This document shows, piece by piece, positions 10,750-23,400 of a DNA stretch of 64,000 nucleotides. Below the pieces are notes generated by a model that was not told the origin of the DNA, searched no databases, and saw nothing but the letters and a program-made list of their open reading frames with translations. The stretch comes from Luidia sarsii. Its lineage: Eukaryota > Echinodermata > Asteroidea > Paxillosida > Luidiidae. Numbering within the stretch: position 1 is the first letter of the stretch; each line of letters begins with the position of its first letter. Where the stretch lies: contig OX465107.1 of NCBI GenBank assembly GCA_949987565.1, forward strand, positions 11,847,721-11,911,720, given 5' to 3'. The position numbers and the translations under genes were made by a program.

Positions 10750-11365
10750 TAGACCCCTCTTCGATGACGTCACGGTTTTGTTTATCGGCCATCTTGGATT
10801 ACACACATGAGCACGTCGTTACCGCCGTTACTAAGTCAGCTGTGCATACAAACAACTCCACATGCACGGCGGCAAGTTTTGAACTCTTCGTAGTTGTACT
10901 ACTACTACTACTACTGCGTTTTACTATAGTATTACTAGTTGTGCCATGGAGGAATCTCTTTTTATTCCTCCGTGGTTGTATCATGGATTGGAGGTACTTG
11001 TTTTGTTGAAAAATTATTAACTTTTGCGCTGTCCTTGGCTGTGGAAGCAGGGGGGATCGTGATAAGAAATATTTTTATCGTTTACCCGCTGTACTGACAA
11101 GAGAAGGTGACGCAACTCGAACACTTTCGCTAAAAAGATGGACGAAATGGTTGTGGCGGGTTAATTGTGTACGGATCTATTTCAGCAATAAAGCCGAGAA
11201 TGTCGAGAGAACTGTAATAAGCCGACCGTGCAGCATTCGAATTCGCCATGATGCTTAACGTAACGTTAAACGAACTCAAACGTGCGAGCGAAAGCGTATT
11301 GTGTACTCCAAGATGGCGGATCTCGCTGTTTCTAGTAGCAACGTGACGTCAGTAAGAAGGGTCTA
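10750..11365 (+). mobile_element. THAP-derived TIR element, copy 4
   Basis: This copy is 616 bp with the same TIRs and an open THAP-like core. Confidence 0.75.
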
Positions 11366-11722
11366 TACCGGTACATGTACTGAAAATACAGTACATGTAC
11401 ATGTACATCATACATTACATACGTACATGATGGACACGTACTACATGTAGAGTACTGTACACGTTGCGATGCACATGTCTATTGGACATGCGTAGTGTAC
11501 ATGTACAATGATTGTACATGTACATGTACAATGTACATGTACATGTACAATGTACATGTACATGTACAACTAATGAATTATACATGTACATTGTACGTGT
11601 ACATGTAGTGTGGATGTACATGTACATGTACATGTAGTGTACGTACGTGTGCTGTACATGTACAGTACGTGTAAAATACAGTACATGTACATGTACAAGT
11701 ACATGTACATGTACATGTACAT
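11366..11722. repeat. TGTACA-rich tract, spacer 4
   Basis: Same type as 2937-3295. Confidence 0.85.
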
Positions 11723-12152
11723 TCAATTTGCTGCTTCCATCAATTTATAATTGATGATATCCGAATTTGTACCTTTTGATCAATGATCATCAGCTTCGGG
11801 TGGTCTTCAATAATAATGTGTCAGTGTAATGCGTCACTTGACATTAAAGCTGCATTTTTTTAACTGGGAAGAGTTATTGTATTGTACATGTTGCTTCAGG
11901 TTGAAACTTTGCTTGAGTTTAGAATCGACAATATTAAAGATGAAATTTAACTGACATGACATGATTTTCACGTCAAACCTCACTAACATTTTCACTTGAA
12001 CAATTTTGTACATACACGCCATTGTACTGCGCCATGCATAATAATTATGGCTTACTGAAGTATTTTAGTGTGCTGCACCCTTTACTCGCGACGAACTCCA
12101 AAAGCCCGCCGTCAACGGCCATGCCCCGTAATTTAAATCGGGTTCGCTAACA
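11723..12152. other. AT-rich spacer, third copy
   Basis: Near-identical to 3296-3720. No gene seen. Confidence 0.6.
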
Positions 12153-12619
12153 TGTATAAGATGTCCGTAACTGTTGCGTAACACAAGTGGCCCTGTGTGA
12201 AAGACGCTCGCCTGCCAACGTGTAGGTTCGTGGTTCGATCCCGGGGGTATTTTTAACTTATTTTTTTCTCAGCACGATAGTGCGGTATAAGGTGTTTAAA
12301 AAACTCCCGCAAACACCAACGTCGCATGTGGCGCATCTAGATGGGTCGCTGTGACGCTGGGACTGTCCTCGTAATCCAGGTTCGCGTCTTCGTAAAGGGA
12401 CACATGCGTTTGGTCGACTCGGCGGCCAAGGTCTAGGGGCCGCTGTGTTTCCTCCCTCACATGGCGCATGGGTCTACGGGCCTATATGGATGAGGGCAGG
12501 GAAGGACGTGCGGTGGACCGGTACCGAGGCCTTAAGAGCTCTAATAGATCCGTGCACACGGGACGACCCTGGAGGTCCCGGGGATCTGAAAGCTTGGTCT
12601 GACACCGCATAACTTTTTT
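12153..12619 (+). mobile_element. tRNA-derived SINE, long copy 3
   Basis: A full-length match to 3721-4190, B box near 12232. Confidence 0.75.
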
Positions 12620-12886
12620 TCTCGCAAACTTTGATTTTTTAAGTGTTTCGTGCTCGTTATTTCTATTCATTTTTAGCTGTTTGGTCTTCCGAAACACCTT
12701 TTTTTTCCCAATACATTTTTGTTTTTTCCTCCCCTTTTTGTCCATCTGTTTCGGTCTTCCGAAACGGCTCTTGTCTTCGTTCTGTTTTGTTTTCCTATTC
12801 AACTTTTTTCTTAGTTGTTTCGGTCTTTCAAAAACAGCTCTTTTTTTCGTTTTTTGTAAATACCCTTTTTCACTTTTTTTTTAACG
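12620..12886. repeat. T-rich segment, third copy
   Basis: Same as 4191-4456. Confidence 0.6.
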
Positions 12887-13128
12887 TGTATAAGATATCC
12901 GAAACTGTTGCGTAACACAAGTGTCCTTGTGTGAAAGACGCTCGACTGCCAACGTGTAGGCTCGTGGTTCGATCCCGGGGGTATTTTTCTCTTATTTTTT
13001 TCTCAGCACGACTGTGCTATGTAAGGTGTTTAAAAAACTCCCGCAAACACCAACGTCGCATGTGGCGCATTTCGATGGGTCGGTGTGATGCTGGGACTCT
13101 CCTCGTAATCCAGGTTCGCGTCTCCGTA
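12887..13128 (+). mobile_element. tRNA-derived SINE, short copy 4
   Basis: Same 5' head and truncation point as the other short copies. Confidence 0.7.
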
Positions 13129-13749
13129 TAGACCCCTCTTCGATGACGTCACGGTTTTGTTTATCGGCCATCTTGGATTACACACATGAGCACGTCGTTA
13201 CCGCCGTTACTAAGTCAGCTGTGCATACAAACAACTCCACATGCACGGCGGCAAGTTTTGAACTCTTCGTAGTTGTACTACTACTACTACTACTGCGTTT
13301 TACTATAGTATTACTAGTTGTGCCATGGAGGAATCTCTTTTTATTCCTCCGTGGTTGTATCATGGATTGGAGGTACTTGTTTTGTTGAAAAATTATCAAC
13401 TTTTACGCTGTTCTTGGCTGTGGAAGCAGGGGGATCGTGATAAGAAATATTTTTATCGTTTATTTTTACCTGCTGTACTGACAAGAGAAGGTGACGCAAC
13501 TCGAACACTTTCGCTACAAAGATGGACGAAATGGTTGTCGCGGGTTAATTGTGTACGGCTCTATTTCAGCAATAAAGCCGAGAATGTCGAGAGAACTGTA
13601 ATAAGCCGACCGTGCAGCATTCGAATTCGCCATGATGACTAACATAACGTTAAACGAACTCAAACGTGCGAGCGAAAGCGTATGTGTGTACTCCAAGATG
13701 GCGGATCTCGCTGTTTCTAGTAGCAACGTGACGTCAGTAAGAGGGGTCT
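13129..13749 (+). mobile_element. THAP-derived TIR element, copy 5 (right end of array)
   Basis: This copy is 621 bp. It carries more private changes than copies 2-4, including a five-G run that shifts the THAP-like frame. It ends GGGTCTT rather than GGGTCTA and is followed at once by CCA-rich minisatellite, unlike the inner copies. Confidence 0.75.
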
Positions 13750-14103
13750 TTTGCCACCATTACCACAGCTATTACCACTGCCATTACCACCATTACCACC
13801 GTGGCAGACAGAGAAGTGTACAAGAAAAAGAGTAGAGGAAAACTGGTGAGAACCTTTGCTTGATCCAGAAACAAGGGTATGAACCCACTTCACAGGACCA
13901 ATGGCAAACGCGGGGTCGCGAGGCCAGGCAGAGAAAATACTTTTCCTGTCCCAAAAGGTACCTTCTTATCATTCTATCCTTCCCATCCCATAAACCTCTT
14001 CAGCTTATTATTTTTTTATTTGTGATATGGGATTTAATTAATGAATTAAAAAGGTGTGTTTTCACCAGGGTCGTGAAGGGAATGATTTCAAGTAGAATCA
14101 TTT
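13750..14103 (+). other. CCA-rich minisatellite then unique spacer
   Basis: About 13751-13803 continues the CCA-type minisatellite seen left of the array. The rest is unique sequence with no recognisable gene. It leads into the second tandem array. Confidence 0.6.
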
Positions 14104-16530
14104 CGTGAATTTTGATAGCTGAAAAATCGGCCGTTTTCGAGAAAAGGGGAAATTCTTGAAATTCCAAAGATAGCTCTGTTGAGTCCCTCTCACAAATACC
14201 GCCCTCTATGTCTAGAAAAAGGGTAGCTTTTGATTTCGTTTCCGCCGCGGTTTTTCTCATGACATGGTCGACGGATTGAGCCAAAACCCACGCATGTGTA
14301 TCATCTCATGTAATATTTATACACGTTGAGTTCACAAAGTTTGGAAGCGATTCTTTGATTTAGCAAATTGCTGCGCCCAACCTTTAAAAATCATATTTTT
14401 TGCAATCTATTAGTCTTTTGTTAAGCCCCGAAAGACTCCTTAATTTAAAGAGAAAATGCCTTTCTGTATGGTATGATGATGAACTCGGGCAGCTATCTTG
14501 GCCTGATTAAGTGTGCTGCATAGGATGAAGTAAACCGAGTCAACTCATTTTGGCCCCTTTGCAAAAATCGTGACTTTGCGCGTGCGTTCTTACTTTTCAT
14601 TTCTCATCCCGTTAGGTTTTCATCAGGCTGAGCAGAATACACTGTTTGTTTTGTCAACGTTGGTTTTTGTACAATTCGTACAATTCGTCAAGAATACGCG
14701 GTCATACCTTGTGACCATATTCGTCTCGGAACTGAGCGCAACCAAGGAACTCATCTTTCCGTAAACAAGTCGCCTTCACTAGCTGCACGTACCTTAATCA
14801 CGTTGAGACTGAAATCCCACCAGTTTGAATAATATGGAAGGCTCCGAAAATGTACATCAAAAAGTGTTAGGCATGTCAAAGATAATTATATTTCGTGCAA
14901 ATATAACAACTGTGACGGGCAGAGCGAGAGGGGGGAATTAATGTAAAAACAAAAGAAAGGATGTTATACATTTCTTATTTTGATTTAAAAATAAACAAGC
15001 ATACATTAAAAGCTTGCGAGAGAAAAAGTTACGCGGTGTCAGACCAAGCTTTCAGATCTCCCAGGGCCGCCAGGAACGCCCCGTGTGCACTGATCTATAT
15101 AGGGCCTAGAGCTCTTCTGGCCTCGGTACCGGTCCACCGCGCGTCCTCCCCTGACCTCATCCATATAGGCCGTAGACCCACGCGCCATGTGAAGGCGGAA
15201 ACACAGCGGCCCTAGACCTTGGCCGCCGAGTCGACCAAAAGCATGTGTTCCTGTACGAAGACGCGAACCTGGATTATGAGGACAGTCCCAGCATCGCACC
15301 GGCACATCAGGATGCGCCACATGCGACGTTGGTGGTTGCTGGAGGTTTTTTAACACCTTATACTGCGGGACCGCGCCGAGACAAAAATGGAAATGAGAAG
15401 GTGCCCCAGGATTCGAACCACGGACCTACACCTTGCTAGCCGAGCGTTTGTACAACAAGGCCACTCGCATTGCCTAACACGTCCTCACTTCTAACACTTT
15501 AATAGTTCAACCGGAAAACTAGGTGCTCTGCCGTTAGCGGCGGGCTTGTGGACTTGGCTGCGTTCGAGTAAAAACATCCACAAGAATAACCAAACAAATC
15601 AAATGAATTCACGTAGAATCATTTCGTCATACAGGAGTATCGCAATTTCGGTGGAAATTGTCCCTCGAAACTTTAGAAGCGTAGGGAATCGATCAAAAGG
15701 GAAACGTATTTCTTTTCTATTGATGTATCCTGTGTGTGAACGGAGTAATCTTGGTGCTTTGATATGCAATGAGGGCGCTATTCCGACCTAACGGTCATTC
15801 TTCCGCCGGAATTATTATGGGTGCCATCCGTCACACACATGAACAGAAATAGTTTGCGTTTGGGGGGGGGAATTTCGGTCGCAGAGTCAATATGGTTGAT
15901 GTTGATTCCATAATATTATTAGCTATTTTTAGTGACGGATGCTTCTGAACACAGAAAGACAGGCGTTGGCGAATGCGAGTCATTAATTTTTTTTAACTAA
16001 GTTGTGGCGGACTTATTCCGAAACAACGGTTATGGTGATGGGTTGGTTAGATGCTCGGAGAGATGTCAGTCGAGACGATGGTGAGCAAAGTGCGGCAACT
16101 CGTGTGCAGCCGCCCAGGCCGAATTTCTGCTAGGATTTTGGGAAGCATCCCTGCACTTCCGCAGCAAAATAGGTCCACATTTCAAGCACTGCGTGTTCCA
16201 AATTAAACGCGAAATCGAACATTGAACACCCGGATCGTCTTAAGCTTGACCGATTCTACAATGTATCAGTTAATTAGACTCCAAAGGCCCCTGATTAAAA
16301 ACAAGTTGTGGGTCTACATTTTATGATAATGAGCTGGGCGGAGCCGTCTTTGATTGAAATATTGCAATGCAACCGTACAGCTCGATCTATGAACAACATC
16401 AAGTGCGGAATCAGGTACGCAGGCTAGGCGTTAAAGCCTTTAAATTGATGAAACTGTCTAATTTCTGGACATTACAGATTTGAGAAAAAACTTACTCATC
16501 AAGAAGGTTGTACAAATGTCAGATTTTGCG
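14104..16530 (+). repeat. 2.42-kb tandem unit, copy 1
   Basis: The unit starts at the phrase TGAATTTTGATAGCTGAAAA, which recurs at 16531 and 18943, giving periods of about 2427 and 2412 bp. It contains a reverse-oriented SINE (about 15010-15475) and no recognised protein-coding gene. The short open frames shared by the copies carry frame-neutral and frame-changing differences alike. Confidence 0.85.
15010..15475 (-). mobile_element. tRNA-derived SINE, reverse copy 1
   Basis: Read on the minus strand, this matches the body of the SINE at 3721-4190 and has a perfect B box GGTTCGAATCC (complement at 15409-15419). It belongs to a second subfamily with a slightly different head. Confidence 0.75.
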
Positions 16531-18942
16531 TGAATTTTGATAGCTGAAAAATCTGCCGTTTTCGAGAAAAGGAGAAATTCTTGAAATTCCAAAGATCGCT
16601 CGGTTGAGTCCCTCTCACAAATACCGCCCTCTATGTCTGGAAAAGGGTAGCTTTTGATTTCGTTTCCGCCGCGGTTTTTCTCATGACATGGTCGACGGAT
16701 TGAGCCAAAACCCACGCAATTTTATCATCGCATGTAATAATTATACACGTTGCGTTGACAAAGTATGGAAGCGATTCTTTGATTTAGAAAATTGCTGCGC
16801 CCTACCTTTAAAAATCATATATTTTGCAATCTATTAGTCTTTTGTTAAGCCCCGAAAGACTCCTTAATTTAAAGAGAAAATGCCTTTCTGTATGGTATGA
16901 TGATGAACTCGGGCAGCTATCTTGGCCTGATTAAGTGTGCTGCATAGGATGAAGTAAACCGAGTCAACTCATTTGGGCCCCTTTGCAAAAATCGTGACTT
17001 TGCGCCTGCGTTCTTACTTTTCATTTCTCATCCCGTGAGGTTTTCATCAGGCTGAGCAGAATGCACTGTTTGTTTTGTCAACGTTGGTTTTTGTACAATT
17101 ATAATTATCGTCAAGAATACGCGGTCATACCTTGTGACCATATTCGTCTCGGAAATGAGCGCAACCAAGGAACTCATCTTTCCGTAAGCAAGTCGCCTTC
17201 ACTAGCTGCACGTACCGTAATCACGTTGAGACTGAAATCTCACCAGTTTGAATAATATGGAAGGCTCCGAAAATTTACATTAAGAAGTATTAATTCATAA
17301 TGTCAAAGATATATTTTGTGCAAATATAACCACTGTGACGGGCAGAGCTAGAGGGGGTAATTAATGTAAAAACAAAAGAAAGGATGTTATACATTTCTTA
17401 TTTTGTACTAAAAATAAACAAGCATACATTAAAAGCTTGCGAGAAAAAAAGTTACGCGGTGTCAGACCAAGCTTTCAGATGGCCGCGAGGAACGCCCCGT
17501 GTGCACGGATCTATTTAGAACTCTTCTGGCCTCGGTACCGGTCCACCGCGCGTCCTCCCCTGACCTCATCCATATAGGCCGTAGACCCACGCGCCATGTG
17601 AGGGAGGAAACACAGCGGGCCCTAGACCTTGGCCGCCGAGTCGACCAAACGCATGTGTCCCTGTACGAAGACGCGAACCTGGATTATGAGGACAGTCCCA
17701 GCATCACACCGGCACATCAGGATGCGCCACATGCGAAGTTGGTGGTTGCGGGAGTTTTTTTAACACCTTATACTGCGGGACCGCGCCGAGAAAAAAAATG
17801 GAAATGAGAAGGTGCCCCAGGATTCGAACCACGGACATACACCTTGCTAGCCGAGCGTTTGTACAACAAGGCCACTCGCATTGCCTAACACGTCCTCACG
17901 TCTAACACTTTAATAGTCCAACCGGAAAACTAGGGGCTCTGCCGTTGGCGGCGGGCTTTTGGACTTGGCTGCGTTCGAGTAAAAACATCCACAAGAATAA
18001 CCAAACAAATCAAATGAATTCACGTAGAATCATTTCGTCACACAGGAGTATCGCAATTTCGGTGGAAAATGTCCCTCGAAACTGTAGTAGCGTAGGGAAT
18101 CGATCAAAAGGGAAACGTATTTCTTTTCTATTGATGTATCCTGTATGAGAACGGAGTAACCTTGTTGCTTTGATATCCAACGAGGGCGCTATTCCGACCT
18201 AACGGTCATGCTTCCGCCGGAATTATAATGGGTGCCATCCGTCACACACATGCAACAGAAATAGTCCGCGTTTGGGGGGAATTTCGGTCGCACAGTCAAT
18301 TTGGTCGATGTTGATTCCATAATATTATTATCTATTTTGAGTGACGGATGGTTCCTGAAAACAGAAAGACAGGCGTTCGCGAATGCGAGTCATTGATTTT
18401 GTTTGATCTAAGTTGGGGCGGACTAATTCCGAAACAACGGTTATGGTGATGGGTTGGCTAGATTGCTCGGAGAGATGTCAGTCGAGACGATGGTGAGCAA
18501 AGTGCGGCAACTGGTGTGCAGCCTGCCAGGCCGAATTTCTGCAAGGATTTTGGGAAGCATCCCTGCACTTCCGCAGCAAAATAGGTCCACATTTCAAGCA
18601 CTACGTGTTCCAAATTAAACGCGAAATCGAACATCGAACACCCGGGTCGTCTTAAGCTTGACCGATTCTACAATGTATCAGTTAATTAGACTCCAAAGGC
18701 CCCTGATTAAAAACAAGTTGTGGGTCTACATTTTATGATAATGAGCTGGGCGGAGCCGTCTTTGATTGAAATAGTGCGCTGCAACCGTGCAGCTCGATCT
18801 ATGACCATCATCAAGTGCGGAATCAGGTAGACAGGCTAGGCGTTAAAGCCTTTAAATTGATGAAACTGCCTAATTTCTGGACATTACAGATTTGAGAAAT
18901 AACTTACTCATCAAGAAGGTTGTAAAAATGTCAGATTTTGCG
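16531..18942 (+). repeat. 2.42-kb tandem unit, copy 2
   Basis: Closely matches 14104-16530 with scattered substitutions and small indels. Confidence 0.85.
17430..17890 (-). mobile_element. tRNA-derived SINE, reverse copy 2
   Basis: Same as the reverse copy at 15010. The B box complement lies at 17820-17830. A short deletion affects the 3' body near 17480. Confidence 0.75.
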
Positions 18943-20449
18943 TGAATTTTGATAGCTGAAAAATCTGCCGTTTTCGAGAAAAGGGGAAATTCTTGAAATT
19001 CCCAAGATCGCTCCGTTGAGTCCCACTCACAAATACCGCCCTCTATGTCTGGAAAAGGGAAGCTTTTGATTTCCTTTCCGCCGCGGTTTTTCTCATGACA
19101 TGGTCGACGGATTGAGTCAAAACCCACGCATGTGTATCATCTCATATAATAATTATACACGTTGAGTTGACAAAGTATGGAAGCGATTCTTTGATATAGC
19201 AATTGCTGCGCCCTACCTTTAAAAATCATACATTTTGCAATCTATTAGTCTTTTGTTCAGCCCCGAAAGACTCCTTAATTTAAAGAGAAAATGCCTTTCT
19301 GTATGGTATGATGATGAACTCGGGCCGCTATCTTGGCCTGATTAAGTGTGCTGCATAGGATGAATAAACCGAATCAGCTCATTTGGGCCCCTTTGCAAAA
19401 ATCGTGACTTTGCGCCTGCGTTCTTACTTTTCATTTCTCATCCCGTGAGGTTTTCATCAGGCTGAGCAAAATGCACTGTTTGTTTTGTCAACGTTGGTTT
19501 TTGTACGATTATAATTATCGTCAAGAATACGCGGTCATACCTTGTGACCATATTCGTCTCGGAACTGAGCGCAACCAAGGAACTCATCTTTCCGTAAGCA
19601 AGTCGCCTTCACTAGCTGCACGTACCTTAATCACGTTGAGACTGAAATCTCACCAGTTTGAATAATATGGAAGGCTCCGAAAATTTACATTAAGAAGTAT
19701 TAATTCGGAATGTCAAAGATAATTATATTTCGTGCAAATATAACCACTGTGACGGGCAGAGCGAGAGGGGTGAATTAATGTAAAAACAAAAGAAAGGATG
19801 TTATACATTTCTTATTTTGTTTTAAAAATAAACAAGCATACATTAAAAGCTTGCGAGAGAAAAAGTTACGCGGTGTCAGACCAAGCTTTCAGATCTCCCA
19901 GGGCCGCGAGGAACGCCCCGTGTGCACGGATCAATATAGAGCTCTTCTGGCCTCGGTACCGGTCAACCGCGCGTCCTCCCCCGACCTCATCCATATAGGC
20001 CGCAGACAAACGCGCCATGTGAGGGAGGAAACACAGCGGACCCTAGACCTTGGCCGCCGAGTCGACCAAACGCATGTGTCCCTCTACGAAGACGCGAACC
20101 TGGATTATGAGGACAGTCCCAGCATCACACCGGCACATCAGGATGCGCCACATGCGACGTTGGTGGTTGCGGGATTTTTTTTTAACACCTTATACTGCGG
20201 GACCGCGCCGAGAAAAAAATGGAAAACGGACCTGCACCTTGCTTGCCAAGCGTTTGTACATACAACAAGGCCACTCGCATTGCCTAACACGTCCTCACGT
20301 ATAACACTTTAATAGTCCAACCGGAAAACTAGGGGCTCTGCCGTTGGCGGCGGGCTTTAGGACTTGGCTGCGTTCGAGTAAAAACATCCACAAGAATAAC
20401 CAAACAAATCAAATGAATTCACGTAGAATCATTTCGTCATACAGGAGTA
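18943..20449 (+). repeat. 2.42-kb tandem unit, copy 3 (truncated)
   Basis: Matches the first ~1.5 kb of the unit, then stops at the phrase TCATACAGGAGTA and switches directly into the 1177-bp satellite. Confidence 0.85.
19850..20290 (-). mobile_element. tRNA-derived SINE, reverse copy 3, B box lost
   Basis: It matches the other reverse copies, but a small deletion near 20220 removes the B box. This copy would lack the internal Pol III promoter. Confidence 0.7.
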
Positions 20450-23400
20450 AAGAATTGCCTGTTTTGTTCAACGAAGGCATGGGGAAATATTCCCAGAGGC
20501 TTGGCATTGACGAGGTCAAAGGTAGCGGATGCAGGCGGCTATTATTATTATCATAATGTGTAGAACCACAACAGCATTTGCCTAACCAGAAAAAAATCGG
20601 AGGTCAACAATTATACGAGAGGTCCTACTGTTTTTTTAAAATAAATTTGATCCGTGTGATAACGCGGCAGTTCAATCACATGATACTTTCTTGAAAATAA
20701 TGATAAGTCTTGAGGGCTTAAAACTATTTGTCTATAATCCTATGGTGGTAGAGAGAGGTGACTGCTAGTTCTACTCGGTCTGTGATGGTATCCGGGATCG
20801 ACTCTTTGGGCAAGACGGTTATATCATGACGCATGAGGGCGCACTGCAATTTCACCATAACAGTGACTGTCATTCATTTAGCTTTGTGAATTCCAAGCAT
20901 CTTGTACAGGTAACTATGTTGAAGAGACTGTAGGCCTACGGCTCCTCTGTTTTCTCTAAAGTTTACGGGAGACTCCAAAAGTTGACCAAAGTTTATGGGT
21001 TACTAAAGCTATATTTTCCCCACAAAACCACTGTGGTGAGCTCGGAGAAGATAATAAGGAATGCAAATCAAGTAAGAGGAAATACAATAGCAAAACAATT
21101 GCATTAAACAGCAAAGTATCCTTCGTAACATCCACATACGTGCGCTTTGGATTTAAATTTCAACGTTTTCTCTCCTGTGTTTACATTGCCGTGTTGTTTG
21201 GTAGGTTACTTGGCTGCGTCTTATTACGCGCACAATACAACTGTAGTGCCATACGCGCCTTCAAGAATGAGGGCGCGTACTTGCGTCACAAAATGGAACA
21301 ATGCGCTCATTAGTATGCAGCGCTTGCCAGTCCCGAGTGTGTAGCAACAGTAAACATTTCGCACAAAGCTACAGCTAGCTTTGCTCAATGCATTGTAAAC
21401 GGCAGTACTTTTGCAACTTTTCCTGGTTGATTTCTTTTTGAATTCCTGTCCAAACCTGGTCACTTCCCCGGCTCACAAAAACCACAGTGATAAGGTCAAT
21501 GTCCAGAAAGAATTGCCTGTTTTCTACATAGGAGAGAATCGGTCAATGTGAAATTATGTTTCTGTTACATTTTTTCTCTAATGCAGGCACTAACGTGCAT
21601 GACAATGACTAGGAGTCGGAATGAGATTTAAACAAAGTGCGAGGCCTAAACACCGAAGGCTTGGGAAAATTCTCAGAGGCTTGGCATTGACGACGTCAAA
21701 GGTAGCGGATGCAGGCGGCTAATATTATTATCAAAATGTGTAGACCCACAACAGCATTTGCCTGACCAGAAAATATTCGGAGGTCAATAATTATACGAGA
21801 GGTCCTACTGTTTTTAAAAAATAAATTTGATCCCTGGGATAACGCGGCAGTTTAATTATTTTGATACTTTCTTTAAATGATAAGACTTGAGGGCTTAAAA
21901 CTATTTGTCTATAATCCCATGGTGGTTGAGAGAAGTGACTGCTAGTTCTACTCGGTCTGTGATGGTATCCGGGATCGACTCTTTGGGCAAGACGGTTATA
22001 TCATGACGCATGAGGGCGCACTGCAATTCCACCATAACAGTGACTGTCATTCATTTAGCTTTGTGAATTCCAAGCATCTTGTACAGGTAACTATGTTGAA
22101 GAGACTGTAGGCCTACGGCTCCTCTGTTTTCTCTAAAGTTTACGGGAGACTCCAAAAGTTGACCAAAGTTTATGGGTTACTAAAGCTATATTTTCCCCAC
22201 AAAACCACTGTGGTGAGCTCGGAGAAGATAATAAGGAATGCAAATCAAGTAAGAGGAAATACAATAGCAAAACAATTGCATTAAACAGCAAAGTATCCTT
22301 CGTAACATCCACATACGTGCGCTTTGGATTTAAATTTCAACGTTTTCTCTCCTGTGTTTACATTGCCGTGTTGTTTGGTAGGTTACTTGGCTGCGTCTTA
22401 TTACGCGCACAATACAACTGTAGTGCCATACGCGCCTTCAAGAATGAGGGCGCGTACTTGCGTCACGAAATGGAACAATGCGCTCATTAGTATGCAGCGC
22501 TTGCCAGTCCCGAGTGTGTAGCAACAGTAAACATTTCGCACAAAGCTACAGCTAGCTTTGCTCAATGCATTGTAAACGGCAGTACTTTTGCAACTTTTCC
22601 TGGTTGATTTCTTTTTGAATTCCTGTCCAAACCTGGTCACTTCCCCGGCTCACAAAAACCACAGTGATAAGGTCAATGTCCAGAAAGAATTGCCTGTTTT
22701 CTACATAGGAGAGAATCGGTCAATGTGAAATTATGTTTCTGTTACATTTTTTCTCTAATGCAGGCACTAACGTGCATGACAATGACTAGGAGTCGGAATG
22801 AGATTTAAACAAAGTGCGAGGCCTAAACACCGAAGGCTTGGGAAAATTCTCAGAGGCTTGGCATTGACGACGTCAAAGGTAGCGGATGCAGGCGGCTAAT
22901 ATTATTATCAAAATGTGTAGACCCACAACAGCATTTGCCTGACCAGAAAATATTCGGAGGTCAATAATTATACGAGAGGTCCTACTGTTTTTAAAAAATA
23001 AATTTGATCCCTGGGATAACGCGGCAGTTTAATTATTTTGATACTTTCTTTAAATGATAAGACTTGAGGGCTTAAAACTATTTGTCTATAATCCCATGGT
23101 GGTTGAGAGAAGTGACTGCTAGTTCTTCTCGGTCTGTGATGGTATCCGGGATCGACTCTTTGGGCAAGACGGTTATATCATGACGCATGAGGGCGCACTG
23201 CAATTCCACCATAACAGTGACTGTCATTCATTTAGCTTTGTGAATTCCAAGCATCTTGTACAGGTAACTATGTTGAAGAGACTGTAGGCCTACGGCTCCT
23301 CTGTTTTCTCTAAAGTTTACGGGAGACTCCAAAAGTTGACCAAAGTTTATGGGTTACTAAAGCTATATTTTCCCCACAAAACCACTGTGGTGAGCTCGGA

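Noticed and set aside
21097..21260. Possible spliced-leader or snRNA gene in the 1177-bp unit (a CAG|GTAACTATG site followed by a T-rich stretch)
   Set aside because: No convincing Sm site, promoter element or leader-like conserved exon could be identified; a donor-like word alone is weak.
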